Program-made: the position numbers and the translations under genes
The notes under the pieces: model-generated
Told to the model about the DNA's origin: nothing
The model's input: the letters and a program-made list of their open reading frames with translations, nothing else
The model's database searches: none
In this document: positions 18,960 to 29,287 of the stretch, one piece after another
Layout: the number at the start of each line of letters is the position of its first letter
How positions within the stretch are numbered: position 1 is the stretch's first letter
NCBI GenBank assembly: GCA_009926065.1
Contig: RFPP01000013.1
Span: forward strand, 1 to 46,844
Direction of reading: 5' to 3'
From: Flavobacteriaceae bacterium
GTDB taxonomy: Bacteria; Bacteroidota; Bacteroidia; Flavobacteriales; Flavobacteriaceae
DNA: 46,844 nucleotides

Positions 18960-19622
18960 TTAATCTATACATTCCATGAGCAATAAATCGCCAGTTTCGT
19001 GTTTAATAACTACAATTCCGTCTTTGGCAACAAAATTGCTGCTTCCGGTTCTGTATCCCATTTTCAAAGTATCTTCTTTTAATGGGTAATGTAAATTAGT
19101 AGAATGGATTTCTGTTACTTCTCCAATGGGTATTAAAGAAATCGGTGTTTTTGCAGTATACCATTTTTCAAATTTTCTTGGTAATAAAAACACTTTTGAG
19201 TGGTCATCAATTATAACAATTTTTAGTTTGTCACGATAATTGATGATATTGGTTAGATTAGTTATTGTATGATCAGCTCGTTTTCCTGTAGCCCAAACCA
19301 CATTTACTGCAGGGATTTTTTTTTCACATAAATAATCAAATGCTTTTTCTAAATCGGTTTTATCTTGATTGGGTGTGTAAATTATCTCAATGGGGTAGTG
19401 GGTTTCTTTGTAATAATTGGCATCAAATCCTCGATCAAAATCACCCAATAATACATCTACCTTAATTCCTAGTTCTACGACTCGTTCCATTGCCGAATCC
19501 AAAACAACTACTAGGGGAGACCATTCTAATAATTGTCCTAATAATTCACTACTACATGCAGCACCATTTGCAATAATTAATGCAGGTTCTTGATCGTCGC
19601 GAACTATGTGGTGAGAGGACAT
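18960..19622 (-). CDS. Thiamine diphosphokinase
   Basis: Thiamine pyrophosphokinase transfers pyrophosphate from ATP to thiamine to give the cofactor TPP. The 220-residue protein shows the family motifs LLGDFDRG (near residue 60), TPNQDKTDLEKAFDYL, and GKRADHTITNL. The C-terminal beta-sandwich domain follows, with TGSSNFVA and GDLLLMECID. It lies 23 bases downstream of a DUF4249 lipoprotein and TonB receptor pair on the same strand, which suggests a link to thiamine or precursor uptake. uvrB follows 41 bases later. No TPP-riboswitch signature (such as CUGAGA) is visible in front of the string. Confidence 0.92.
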   Translation of the reverse strand: MSSHHIVRDDQEPALIIANGAACSSELLGQLLEWSPLVVVLDSAMERVVELGIKVDVLLGDFDRGFDANYYKETHYPIEIIYTPNQDKTDLEKAFDYLCEKKIPAVNVVWATGKRADHTITNLTNIINYRDKLKIVIIDDHSKVFLLPRKFEKWYTAKTPISLIPIGEVTEIHSTNLHYPLKEDTLKMGYRTGSSNFVAKDGIVVIKHETGDLLLMECID

Positions 19623-19645
19623 TTATTTGATGAGTAAAAATTCAA

Positions 19646-20470
19646 TTAGTTTACAATGTAATTTCTATAGTCTTGTTCCGATAAACTGAAATAACCCAAT
19701 GGATAATTGGCTTCATTAGTCGTATTAATTATATTTCCTCTTACTGTTGCTGATGGGGATTGGAATGGACTTCCCCCAGTATTATTACCAGAAATTGAAA
19801 TTAGAATTCTCATATAATTATAATATTGTCTAGAAATTCCAGACAAAGTAACCTCAAAATTCTGACCTGCTTCTAACTTGTCACTTCGGTACAACCCAAA
19901 TATTTGATTTCCTTGAAAGCTAATATCTTCCTGAGCAAAATAAATAGGTATAGCAGTAAAACTTGGCTTAAATTTAAATAAGTAGTAATCCTGAGTTGTA
20001 CCATTATCAGTATAATAAGTTTTAATTTCTGTAGATTCTCCTGTAAAGCCAACATTGTTAACTTGTTCAATTCTATCAATTTGAGGAACTGATTTTAAAG
20101 TTTCTGTTGCAGTATAAGTAGAATTATTATAATTTACAGTAAGTGTGTAATTTCTGTTTAATACAGGTATAAAATTCGAACAAACATAACTACCGGCTAC
20201 ATTTGATTCTACAAAATTGAATACATTATTTGCAGAATCTGTTATAAAAATTGTTGCACCAGAAACTGTTGGAATTTGTGAGTCGTAATAAGAATTTGTA
20301 TATGATAATTTAATAGTTTGTAAATTCCCTAAAGTTCCTTTTTGCCATTTTATAGCGGCATCGATTACTAATTTTGGTTCCATTGTATTCAAATCAATAT
20401 CAACAACTTTTTCACAACCTGAAATAAATATTAATCCTATTAATGCAATTATAAAACTTATATTTTTCAT
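19646..20470 (-). CDS. DUF4249 outer-membrane-associated lipoprotein
   Basis: A 274-residue lipoprotein. The start at 20470 is preferred because it begins MKNISFIIALIGLIFISGCEK, a signal peptide with a lipobox cysteine; an upstream in-frame start at 20515 would place 15 extra residues before it and overlap the receptor gene. The mature protein has Ig-like beta segments (KLVIDAAIKWQKG, ATIFITDSANNVFNF, YTLTVNYNNSTYTATETLKSVP) typical of DUF4249. Members of the family are almost always next to TonB-dependent receptors and are thought to act like a SusD-type partner; no substrate is established. The start lies 4 bases after the receptor stop, so the two are translationally coupled. Confidence 0.9.
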   Translation of the reverse strand: MKNISFIIALIGLIFISGCEKVVDIDLNTMEPKLVIDAAIKWQKGTLGNLQTIKLSYTNSYYDSQIPTVSGATIFITDSANNVFNFVESNVAGSYVCSNFIPVLNRNYTLTVNYNNSTYTATETLKSVPQIDRIEQVNNVGFTGESTEIKTYYTDNGTTQDYYLFKFKPSFTAIPIYFAQEDISFQGNQIFGLYRSDKLEAGQNFEVTLSGISRQYYNYMRILISISGNNTGGSPFQSPSATVRGNIINTTNEANYPLGYFSLSEQDYRNYIVN

Positions 20471-20474
20471 TTTT

Positions 20475-22850
20475 TTAAAATTTAAAGTTATAACTAAACG
20501 CCGGAACAATACCAAAAATTGAAAATCTTACAGCTTCATTTGCACCAGTATCTTTGTTTTGTCTGAAATTAATTGAGGCTGCATTTTGACGATTATATAC
20601 ATTATATATACTGAAAACCCATTCTGATTGCCAATTTTTCTTTTTCTTTGGTTTAGGAACATAAGTAGCTGAAATATCTAAATGGTGAAAAGTTGGCAAT
20701 CTATTTGAATTTCTTAAACCAAAACTTGGAATTGTAATACCTTGAATTTGATATTGTCCATTGGGATAAGTAACAGGTTGCCCAGTTTGTAGAATAAAAT
20801 TTGCACCAAAAGACCATTTATCAGTCCAATTATAATTTCCTGTAACCGCAAGATTGTGTAATTTATCGTAAACCGAACTGTACCAATTTCCATTGTTTAT
20901 ACCAATTTCATTTGCAGTTCTTCCGGGTGTTTGTTGTTCTGAACGAGATAAACTATAAGAAACCCAACCGTTCAATTTCCCAGTATTTTTTCTTAACATC
21001 AATTCTAAACCATACGATCTTAACTGTCCATTTAGAATAACTTGTTCTAATGCTTCATTTGCAATTAAATTAGCTCCGTCAATATAGTCTATTCTATTTT
21101 TTACGGTCTTATAAAAGCTCTCCACTTCAAGTGAATATTTATCGTCATGGAAATTTTTAAAATAACCAAGAGCTACTTGATCAGCAATTTGCGGTTTTAT
21201 ATAATTGTCACTTGGCGTCCAGACATCCAATGGAGTAGGAGATGAAGTATTTGAAACTAACTGTAAATATTGAGTCATTCGATTATAACTCGCTTTTACC
21301 GATTGGTTGTTATCAATTGAATATGAAGCAGAGAATCTTGGTTCAATATTGTCATAACGAGCAATAATGTCATTATTTCCATAGAATTTGGTTCCGATAG
21401 GAATTCCTTTTTCATAAATTTTCAATTGATCATTGAAAGTTACCGCTTCATTATTTTGATATAAATTAACTGTTGATACGCCTAATCTGTAGAATTGACT
21501 ATATCTAAGTCCATACATCAGTTCTAATTTTTCATTAATTTTATGCTCAGCTTCAAGATAAATAGCGGGTTCAAAAGCATATTTTTTATCTAATTGTCGA
21601 AAATTTATGCCTGATTCAGGGGTGGTAGGAGAAATTAATCCTGGATTGAAATCGTAATAAATAAAATTCAAACCATAATTAAGTTTGACTTTTTCAGAAA
21701 TATAATTTTTTAGATCGTATTTTAAATTGTAATTTTTAATTCCTGAATCATATTTAAATCCAACAAAATCGAGTTCTAAACCATAATAATAATCGCTATA
21801 AATAAAGGATAAGTTAGAAAACAACTTATCAGAAAATAAGTGATTCCATCTCAAATTTGAGGTTGCATTTCCATAAATATTTGTAAAACTTCCAGCTAAT
21901 TTAAATACATCACGACCAAAATAACCAGATACGTAAAGACTATTATCTTTATTAAGTTTATAATTTAATTTGGTATTTAAATCATAAAAATAGGCTAAAT
22001 TATTATTATTGGCCAATTTTAAAAACAGGTGTGCATAAGAACCCCGTCCAGCAATAATAAATGATCCTTTATCTTTTACAATAGGACCCTCAAGTAATAA
22101 TCGGCTAGAAACTATACCAATTCCACCATTTCCATGAAAACTTTTTGAATTACCATCTTTTTGATAAACGTCTAAAACTGAACTTGCTCTTCCACCAAAT
22201 CTGGACGGAATTCCACCCTTGTATAATTTTAAATCTTTTATAGCATCTGGATTGAAAACCGAGAAAAATCCAAAAACGTGAGATGAATTGAAAATAGTTG
22301 CTTCGTCTAAAAGTATCAAATTTTGGTCAGCTCCACCGCCACGAACATTGAAACCTGATGCTCCCTCACCAGCATTAGTTACCCCTGGAAGTAAAAGTAA
22401 AGATTTGATTACATCAACCTCACCTAAAACAACTGGCATTTTTTTGATGGTTGCAATTGATAGTTTATTAACACTCATTTCCGCTTTTTGGGTGTTAGTA
22501 GTTTTCTTTTCTGTGATAATTACTTCTTGAAGTTCTTCACTATTTTCATAAATAGATACATTAAGTTTAATGTTCTTATTTAATTCTAAATTAATTTCTT
22601 TGGTTTGAAATCCTATAGAGCTAATTTCTATTTTGTAATTTCCTTTAGGAATAGTTATAGAATAGAATCCATATTCATTAGTAAAGGTATAAGCAGAAAT
22701 TGATTTTATTACAACATTTGCTCCTATAACAGACTCATTACTATTAGCTGCAGTTACTGTACCGCTTAAGGTAACTTTTTCTTGTGAAAAACTAGTTTCA
22801 ATTATTAACAATAACAAAAATAGTACTGTTGTTATTTTTTTTAATTTCAT
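20475..22850 (-). CDS. TonB-dependent outer-membrane receptor
   Basis: A 791-residue receptor. A signal peptide (1-22) is followed by a carboxypeptidase-regulatory-like domain (about 24-105: VTLSGTVTAANSNESVIGANV), then the plug (about 120-235) with GASGFNVRGGGADQNLILLD and YKGGIPSRFGGRASSVLDV, and a C-terminal beta-barrel ending in aromatic FSYNFKF. The plug order matches energised transporters driven by TonB-ExbB-ExbD. It heads an apparent operon: receptor, DUF4249 lipoprotein, thiamine diphosphokinase. The ligand is unknown. A promoter with an exact TTTG -33 box lies upstream. Confidence 0.94.
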   Translation of the reverse strand: MKLKKITTVLFLLLLIIETSFSQEKVTLSGTVTAANSNESVIGANVVIKSISAYTFTNEYGFYSITIPKGNYKIEISSIGFQTKEINLELNKNIKLNVSIYENSEELQEVIITEKKTTNTQKAEMSVNKLSIATIKKMPVVLGEVDVIKSLLLLPGVTNAGEGASGFNVRGGGADQNLILLDEATIFNSSHVFGFFSVFNPDAIKDLKLYKGGIPSRFGGRASSVLDVYQKDGNSKSFHGNGGIGIVSSRLLLEGPIVKDKGSFIIAGRGSYAHLFLKLANNNNLAYFYDLNTKLNYKLNKDNSLYVSGYFGRDVFKLAGSFTNIYGNATSNLRWNHLFSDKLFSNLSFIYSDYYYGLELDFVGFKYDSGIKNYNLKYDLKNYISEKVKLNYGLNFIYYDFNPGLISPTTPESGINFRQLDKKYAFEPAIYLEAEHKINEKLELMYGLRYSQFYRLGVSTVNLYQNNEAVTFNDQLKIYEKGIPIGTKFYGNNDIIARYDNIEPRFSASYSIDNNQSVKASYNRMTQYLQLVSNTSSPTPLDVWTPSDNYIKPQIADQVALGYFKNFHDDKYSLEVESFYKTVKNRIDYIDGANLIANEALEQVILNGQLRSYGLELMLRKNTGKLNGWVSYSLSRSEQQTPGRTANEIGINNGNWYSSVYDKLHNLAVTGNYNWTDKWSFGANFILQTGQPVTYPNGQYQIQGITIPSFGLRNSNRLPTFHHLDISATYVPKPKKKKNWQSEWVFSIYNVYNRQNAASINFRQNKDTGANEAVRFSIFGIVPAFSYNFKF

Positions 22851-22867
22851 TTTATAAATTTAAGGTG

Positions 22868-22898
22868 CAAAATTGATAAAAAATATATTGATTACAAA
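22868..22898 (-). promoter_or_regulatory. Promoter for the TonB receptor operon
   Basis: On the reverse strand TTTG (22898 to 22895) and CAATTTTG (22875 to 22868, one mismatch to TAnnTTTG) are 19 bases apart. The predicted leader is only about 15 bases, too short for a riboswitch. Confidence 0.5.
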
Positions 22899-22993
22899 GC
22901 ACTTCGTTGTTAATCTACCGTTAAATTCTATTCAATATTTAATTTAAAAAAATGTCAAATTTTGACTGCTTTTATAAAATTGAAATGGAAAAA

Positions 22994-25231
<2,238 letters not shown>

Positions 25232-25297
25232 TTAATTTTTATTGGCTTACAAATGTAACAAAAAACAGTTTTGTTTTGTTATTTAATTCGGCATTAA

Positions 25298-25328
25298 AAA
25301 AACCCGAATCTAATTGAAACGGGTTTTT
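25298..25328 (-). terminator. Intrinsic terminator after rplS
   Basis: A 9-bp stem (arms 25298-25306 and 25320-25328, AAAAACCCG / CGGGTTTTT) with a 13-base loop and a T run on the reverse strand. It begins 23 bases after the rplS stop. Confidence 0.75.
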
Positions 25329-25350
25329 ATTTTTGAATGAAGAAAATAGA

Positions 25351-25701
25351 TTATCTTCTTTTATCTTTAATTTTTGCTTTTTTACCTGTAAGATCTCTGA
25401 AGTAAAAAATACGAGCTCTTCTAACAGATCCTTTTTTATTAATTTCTACTTTTTGTAAAGCTGGTAGGTTAACTGGGAAAATACGCTCAACACCAATTGA
25501 ACCAGACATTTTTCGAATTGTAAAAGTTTCGGTATTTCCCGAACCTCTTCTTTGAATAACCACTCCTTTAAAAAACTGAGTTCTTGTTTTTTCACCCTCT
25601 TTAATTTCGTAGTAAACTGTGATTGTGTCTCCAGCACCAAATTCAGGGAATTCTTTTTTAGTTCCGAATTCGTCTTTAACGAATTTCATTAAATCTGCCA
25701 T
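25351..25701 (-). CDS. rplS: 50S ribosomal protein L19
   Basis: L19 lies at the 30S-50S interface of the ribosome. The 116-residue protein starts at MADLMKFVKDEFGTKK; an in-frame extension of 13 residues from 25740 lies in the leader and is rejected. The family motifs are FGAGDTITVYYEI-like (here EFGAGDTITVYYEIKEG), FKGVVIQRRGSG, TFTIRKMSGSIGVERIFPVNLP, and the basic C-terminus RRARIFYFRDLTGKKAKIKD. trmD lies upstream on the same strand after 112 bases, the conserved trmD-rplS pair. rpsP and rimM, usual partners, are absent here. A separate -7 element and a possible structured leader lie in the gap. Confidence 0.97.
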   Translation of the reverse strand: MADLMKFVKDEFGTKKEFPEFGAGDTITVYYEIKEGEKTRTQFFKGVVIQRRGSGNTETFTIRKMSGSIGVERIFPVNLPALQKVEINKKGSVRRARIFYFRDLTGKKAKIKDKRR

Positions 25702-25776
25702 GATAATTATTTTAATAATGGTTTTAAATCTGAGCAACATTCACGGATTTCGCCAGAGGTTGGTCAAATGTGGGTG
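25702..25776 (-). ncRNA. Possible autoregulatory leader of rplS mRNA
   Basis: Between the -7 element and the rplS start the reverse strand can form a hairpin: AAATC (25750-25746), a 2-base bulge, TGA (25743-25741), a 7-base loop, then TCA and GATTT (25733-25726). A shorter 3-bp hairpin CCA/TGG and an outer ACATT/AATGT pairing are alternatives. Ribosomal protein genes often use such leaders for feedback control, and I recall that an L19 leader has been proposed in flavobacteria, but I cannot verify a match here. Confidence 0.35.
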
Positions 25777-25784
25777 CAAAAGTA
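25777..25784 (-). promoter_or_regulatory. -7 element of an rplS promoter
   Basis: TACTTTTG on the reverse strand (25784 to 25777) is an exact TAnnTTTG match located in the gap between trmD and rplS. No TTTG box is visible 19-21 bases upstream, so the promoter is only half supported. It would give rplS its own transcript with a leader of about 70 bases. Confidence 0.45.
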
Positions 25785-25813
25785 AAAAATAATTATTAAT
25801 TATTAAATATAAA

Positions 25814-26500
25814 TTAAAAATTATTTTCCTCTAGTAGATCGGGTCTTCTGTTTTTGGTGTGTTCGTAGGCTTTTTCATCTTGCCATTTTTCAATTTTAGC
25901 AAAGTTGCCACTGGTTAAAATTTCAGGTACTTTCCATCCTTTATAATCGGCTGGGCGAGTGTAGATTGGCCCTGACAATAAACCATCTTGAAAACTATCA
26001 GTTAATGCGGAGGTTTCATCGCTTAAAACTCCGGGAATTAACCGAATGATTGCATCAGATAAAACCAATGCTGCTAACTCTCCCCCAGATAATACGTAAT
26101 CACCAATAGAGATTTCTTTGGTAATTAACTGGTCACGAACTCGCTGGTCAACTCCTTTATAATGTCCGCATAAAATAATTATATTTTCATACATTGACAT
26201 GGTGTTGGCCATTTTTTGGTTCAAAGTTTCCCCGTCTGGTGACATATATATAATTTCATCGTAATTTCTTTGACTTTTCAAATGTGAAATACAGTCGTCT
26301 ATAGGTTGGATGGTCATTACCATACCTGCTCCACCTCCAAAGGGGTAATCATCTACGGATTTTTGTTTATTGGTAGTATAATCCCGCAAATTATGAAAAT
26401 GGACTTCAACCAATCCTTTGTCTATAGCGCGTTTCATTATTGATGCCTCAAATGGGCTTTTTAATAAATCAGGCAGTATGGTGATAATATCTATTCGCAT
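25814..26500 (-). CDS. trmD: tRNA (guanine-N1-)-methyltransferase TrmD
   Basis: TrmD methylates G37 of tRNAs with SAM, which prevents frameshifting. The 228-residue protein starts at [13 protein letters not shown]; a TTG two codons upstream (26506) is less likely. The knot-fold SAM site appears in [32 protein letters not shown] and [15 protein letters not shown] and the C-terminal [26 protein letters not shown] also match. It precedes rplS, the conserved order. A perfect -7 element TACCTTTG lies on the reverse strand at 26524-26531. Confidence 0.97.
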   Translation of the reverse strand: MRIDIITILPDLLKSPFEASIMKRAIDKGLVEVHFHNLRDYTTNKQKSVDDYPFGGGAGMVMTIQPIDDCISHLKSQRNYDEIIYMSPDGETLNQKMANTMSMYENIIILCGHYKGVDQRVRDQLITKEISIGDYVLSGGELAALVLSDAIIRLIPGVLSDETSALTDSFQDGLLSGPIYTRPADYKGWKVPEILTSGNFAKIEKWQDEKAYEHTKNRRPDLLEENNF

Positions 26501-26523
26501 CAGCAATAAAAGGTTTAAAACAA

Positions 26524-26531
26524 CAAAGGTA
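26524..26531 (-). promoter_or_regulatory. -7 element for trmD
   Basis: TACCTTTG on the reverse strand (26531 to 26524), an exact TAnnTTTG match 24 bases before the trmD start codon. The nearest TTG is 28 bases upstream, longer than usual. Confidence 0.45.
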
Positions 26532-26649
26532 CAATGTTTTTGTAGGGTTTTATATTCGTCAATTATTTATTTGAACAAAATTATACAAATCCATTTTATA
26601 GTCAATAATTTTCTATTACTTTTATAGCTCAATATAAAAATCAATTAAC

Positions 26650-28770
26650 ATGAAAATAAGTAAAATAATTATTTTAATGAGTGCTTTGTTCTTATTGATG
26701 TTTAAAGCGTATTCACAATCTGGAATTGATCCAAAAAATAACACTTTTATGAAAAATCCATTACTTCAAAAAAGTTCTTTGCAATATCAAGCTCCGCAAT
26801 TTGACTTGATTAAAGAGGAGCATTTTAAACCAGCATTTGAGTTTGGATTAAAAATACATGACAAAGAAATTGAAGCGATAGAAAAAAATACCGAAAAACC
26901 AACCTTTCAAAATACTGTTTTAGCATTAGAATTGAGCGGTGTCGATTTAAATCGTGCGGTTGGTATTTTCTCCAATTTGACAAGTTCAAACACTAATTCA
27001 ACATTACAAAAATTAGATGAAGAATATGCGCCTATTTTTTCAGCTCATAATGACAAAATTTATTTGAATAGTAAATTGTATCAAAGAATAAAAGCTATTG
27101 ATTTAAATTCTTTGAAAGGAGAAGATAAAAAACTAACAGAATATTACCTACAACAATTTGAACTTGCGGGTGCTAATTTATCACCAAAAGATAAGGAAAA
27201 AATGAAAAAAATCAATAGTGAATTAGCAGTTCTTGGAACTTCTTTTGGAAATAAATTATTGATTGCCAGAAAAAAAGGTGCTGTACTTTTTAATAATGCC
27301 TCCGACTTAGAAGGTTTAAGTGTTGATGAAATTGCTGCCGCAAAAAACAGAGCAAAAGAAGCAGGTCATGACGGAAAGTACCTAATAGGTTTATTAAATA
27401 CTACCCAACAACCTTTGTTATCAAGTCTAAAAAATAGAAATACAAGAGAAAAAATCTTCAAATCCTCTTGGACTAGAGCAGAGAAAAATGACGATGGTGA
27501 TACTAGAGAAATTTTATTAAAAATGGCAAAATTACGTTTGCAAAAAGCAAAATTAATGGGTAAGAAAAGCTATGCTGAATGGCGTTTGCAGGATCAAATG
27601 GCAAAATATCCTTCAAATGCAATGAATTTATTGGCACAAATTGCAAAACCTGCTGTTGCTAAAGCTAAATTGGAAGCTCAAGAAATTCAGAAATTGATTG
27701 ATTCTCAAAATGGAGGTTTCAAATTAGAGCCTTGGGATTGGAATTTTTATTCAGAACAAGTTCGTAAAGCAAAATATGATTTAGATGAAAATCAAATTAA
27801 ACCCTATTTTGAATTGACTACAGTTCTTGAAAAAGGAGTATTTTTTGCAGCAAAACAAATGTATGGCATCAGTTTCAAGGAAAGAAAAGATTTACCAGTT
27901 TATCATCAAGATGTTGTAGCATATGAAGTATTTGATAATGATGGAGTTTCAATGGCAATTTATTATTTAGATTTTTACACAAGAGACAATAAAAATGGTG
28001 GGGCTTGGATGAATAATTTTGTAAACCAATCACATTATTTAGGTCAAAAGCCAGTAATTGTTAACGTATACAACTTTGCAAAACCTGCAGACGGAAAACC
28101 ATCCTTAATTAGTTTTGATGATGTTACTACGATGTTTCATGAGTTTGGACATACACTTCATGGTTTATTTGCTAATCAACAATATGTTACACTTTCAGGA
28201 ACTTCAGTACCACGTGATTATGTAGAATTTCCTTCACAAATTAATGAACATGCGGCTTTAGATCCAATAGTTTTACAAAATTATGCAATTCACTATCAAA
28301 CTAATGAACCAATTCCTCAAGAATTAATCACAAAAATTAAAAAGGCTGATACTTTTAATAAAGGGTATGATGTAACAGAATTATTGGCTGCGGCAACTTT
28401 AGATATGGCTTGGCATAGTGTTGAAAATGAATCGGATTTTAAACCTGCTTTAGTTTTTGAAAAAGAAGCATTGACTAAATATGGATTATTAGTAAAAGAA
28501 GTTCCTACAAGATATCATTCACCTTATTTTGCTCATATTTTCAGTGGTGGTTATTCATCGGGATATTATGCTTACACATGGTCTAAAACGCTTGATTATA
28601 ATGCTTATGACTGGATGAAAGCCAATGGTGGAATGACAAGAGAAAACGGGGAACGGTTAAGAAAATACATTTTATCTGTTGGTAATAGTGTTGATTTAAA
28701 TCAAGCTTTTAAAGATTTTGTAGGTCACGAAATGAAAGTAGAACCTTATTTAAAAAATGCAGGTTTATAA
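26650..28770 (+). CDS. Peptidyl-dipeptidase, M3 metallopeptidase (Dcp-like)
   Basis: A 706-residue zinc peptidase of family M3. A signal peptide (hydrophobic 6-20, then AYSQS) suggests periplasmic export. The zinc site is HEFGH at residues 497-501 with the third ligand E526 in YVEFPSQINEH, the exact spacing of the family. LYFDFYTRDNK-like (here YYLDFYTRDNKNGGAW) and GGYSSGYYAYTWSK are typical of the Dcp subfamily, which releases dipeptides from peptide C-termini. The role is probably degradation of imported or periplasmic peptides. It diverges from trmD and ends at a bidirectional terminator. Confidence 0.95.
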   Translation: MKISKIIILMSALFLLMFKAYSQSGIDPKNNTFMKNPLLQKSSLQYQAPQFDLIKEEHFKPAFEFGLKIHDKEIEAIEKNTEKPTFQNTVLALELSGVDLNRAVGIFSNLTSSNTNSTLQKLDEEYAPIFSAHNDKIYLNSKLYQRIKAIDLNSLKGEDKKLTEYYLQQFELAGANLSPKDKEKMKKINSELAVLGTSFGNKLLIARKKGAVLFNNASDLEGLSVDEIAAAKNRAKEAGHDGKYLIGLLNTTQQPLLSSLKNRNTREKIFKSSWTRAEKNDDGDTREILLKMAKLRLQKAKLMGKKSYAEWRLQDQMAKYPSNAMNLLAQIAKPAVAKAKLEAQEIQKLIDSQNGGFKLEPWDWNFYSEQVRKAKYDLDENQIKPYFELTTVLEKGVFFAAKQMYGISFKERKDLPVYHQDVVAYEVFDNDGVSMAIYYLDFYTRDNKNGGAWMNNFVNQSHYLGQKPVIVNVYNFAKPADGKPSLISFDDVTTMFHEFGHTLHGLFANQQYVTLSGTSVPRDYVEFPSQINEHAALDPIVLQNYAIHYQTNEPIPQELITKIKKADTFNKGYDVTELLAAATLDMAWHSVENESDFKPALVFEKEALTKYGLLVKEVPTRYHSPYFAHIFSGGYSSGYYAYTWSKTLDYNAYDWMKANGGMTRENGERLRKYILSVGNSVDLNQAFKDFVGHEMKVEPYLKNAGL

Positions 28771-28783
28771 CATTATTTGAAAT

Positions 28784-28817
28784 AAAAAAAAGACTGCAAT
28801 ATTTGCAGTCTTTTTTT
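28784..28817. terminator. Bidirectional terminator after the M3 peptidase gene
   Basis: A 9-bp stem AGACTGCAA (28791-28799) with TTGCAGTCT (28803-28811) around a 3-base loop, flanked by A7 and T7 runs, so it can serve both this gene and the convergent ybaB-like gene. Confidence 0.85.
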
Positions 28818-28826
28818 ATAACTAAG

Positions 28827-29147
28827 CTACTTGAACATGTTTTCCATTCCGGGTATCATTGGCATATCTATTTTTGCAACAGCGTCTAATTCTAATTGGT
28901 TTACTTTAGTAGCTTTTTCAATTGCTTTGTTCATTACCACAATCAAATAATCTTCTAATTGCTCCTTGTCCTCCAATAAACTATTTGAAATTTCAACAGA
29001 TTTTATTTTGTTATTGGCAGTTAAAGTTACTTTTAATTGTCCGTCAGCGCTTTGTTCGTCAATTAAAATTGTATCCATTCTTTTTTTAGTTTCTTCAATT
29101 CTTTGCTGGGTAGCTTTTAATTTACCCATCATTCCCATTAAATCCAT
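28827..29147 (-). CDS. YbaB/EbfC family nucleoid-associated protein
   Basis: A 106-residue protein with the YbaB layout: an N-terminal helix rich in K/R and E ([21 protein letters not shown]), the strands around [23 protein letters not shown], and a C-terminal helix ([14 protein letters not shown]) ending in IPGMENMFK. Family members form DNA-binding dimers that affect gene expression. In many bacteria ybaB lies beside dnaX and recR; that pairing is absent here. A TAAATTTG -7 element is on the reverse strand at 29172-29179, without a visible -33 box. Confidence 0.92.
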   Translation of the reverse strand: MDLMGMMGKLKATQQRIEETKKRMDTILIDEQSADGQLKVTLTANNKIKSVEISNSLLEDKEQLEDYLIVVMNKAIEKATKVNQLELDAVAKIDMPMIPGMENMFK

Positions 29148-29287
29148 GTTTTATTATTTTTAAATGTGTCGCAAATTTACAGAAAATAAGCTAATAATAA
29201 ATCATAATAATTTTGTAATTATAATTACTTTCTTAGCTGCTTTGTATTATTTTTGCACCTTTAATATAATATGATAAATACAAATCA

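Noticed and set aside
20471..20515. 15-residue extension of the DUF4249 lipoprotein
   Set aside because: The lipoprotein signal starts at 20470; the extension overlaps the receptor gene and would precede the signal peptide.
22851..22993. TPP riboswitch before the TonB receptor operon
   Set aside because: No CUGAGA or other thi-box core is present on the reverse strand, and the predicted leader is only about 15 bases.
25702..25740. 13-residue N-terminal extension of L19
   Set aside because: It lies in the leader with the predicted hairpin, and MADLMKFVKDEF is the normal L19 start.
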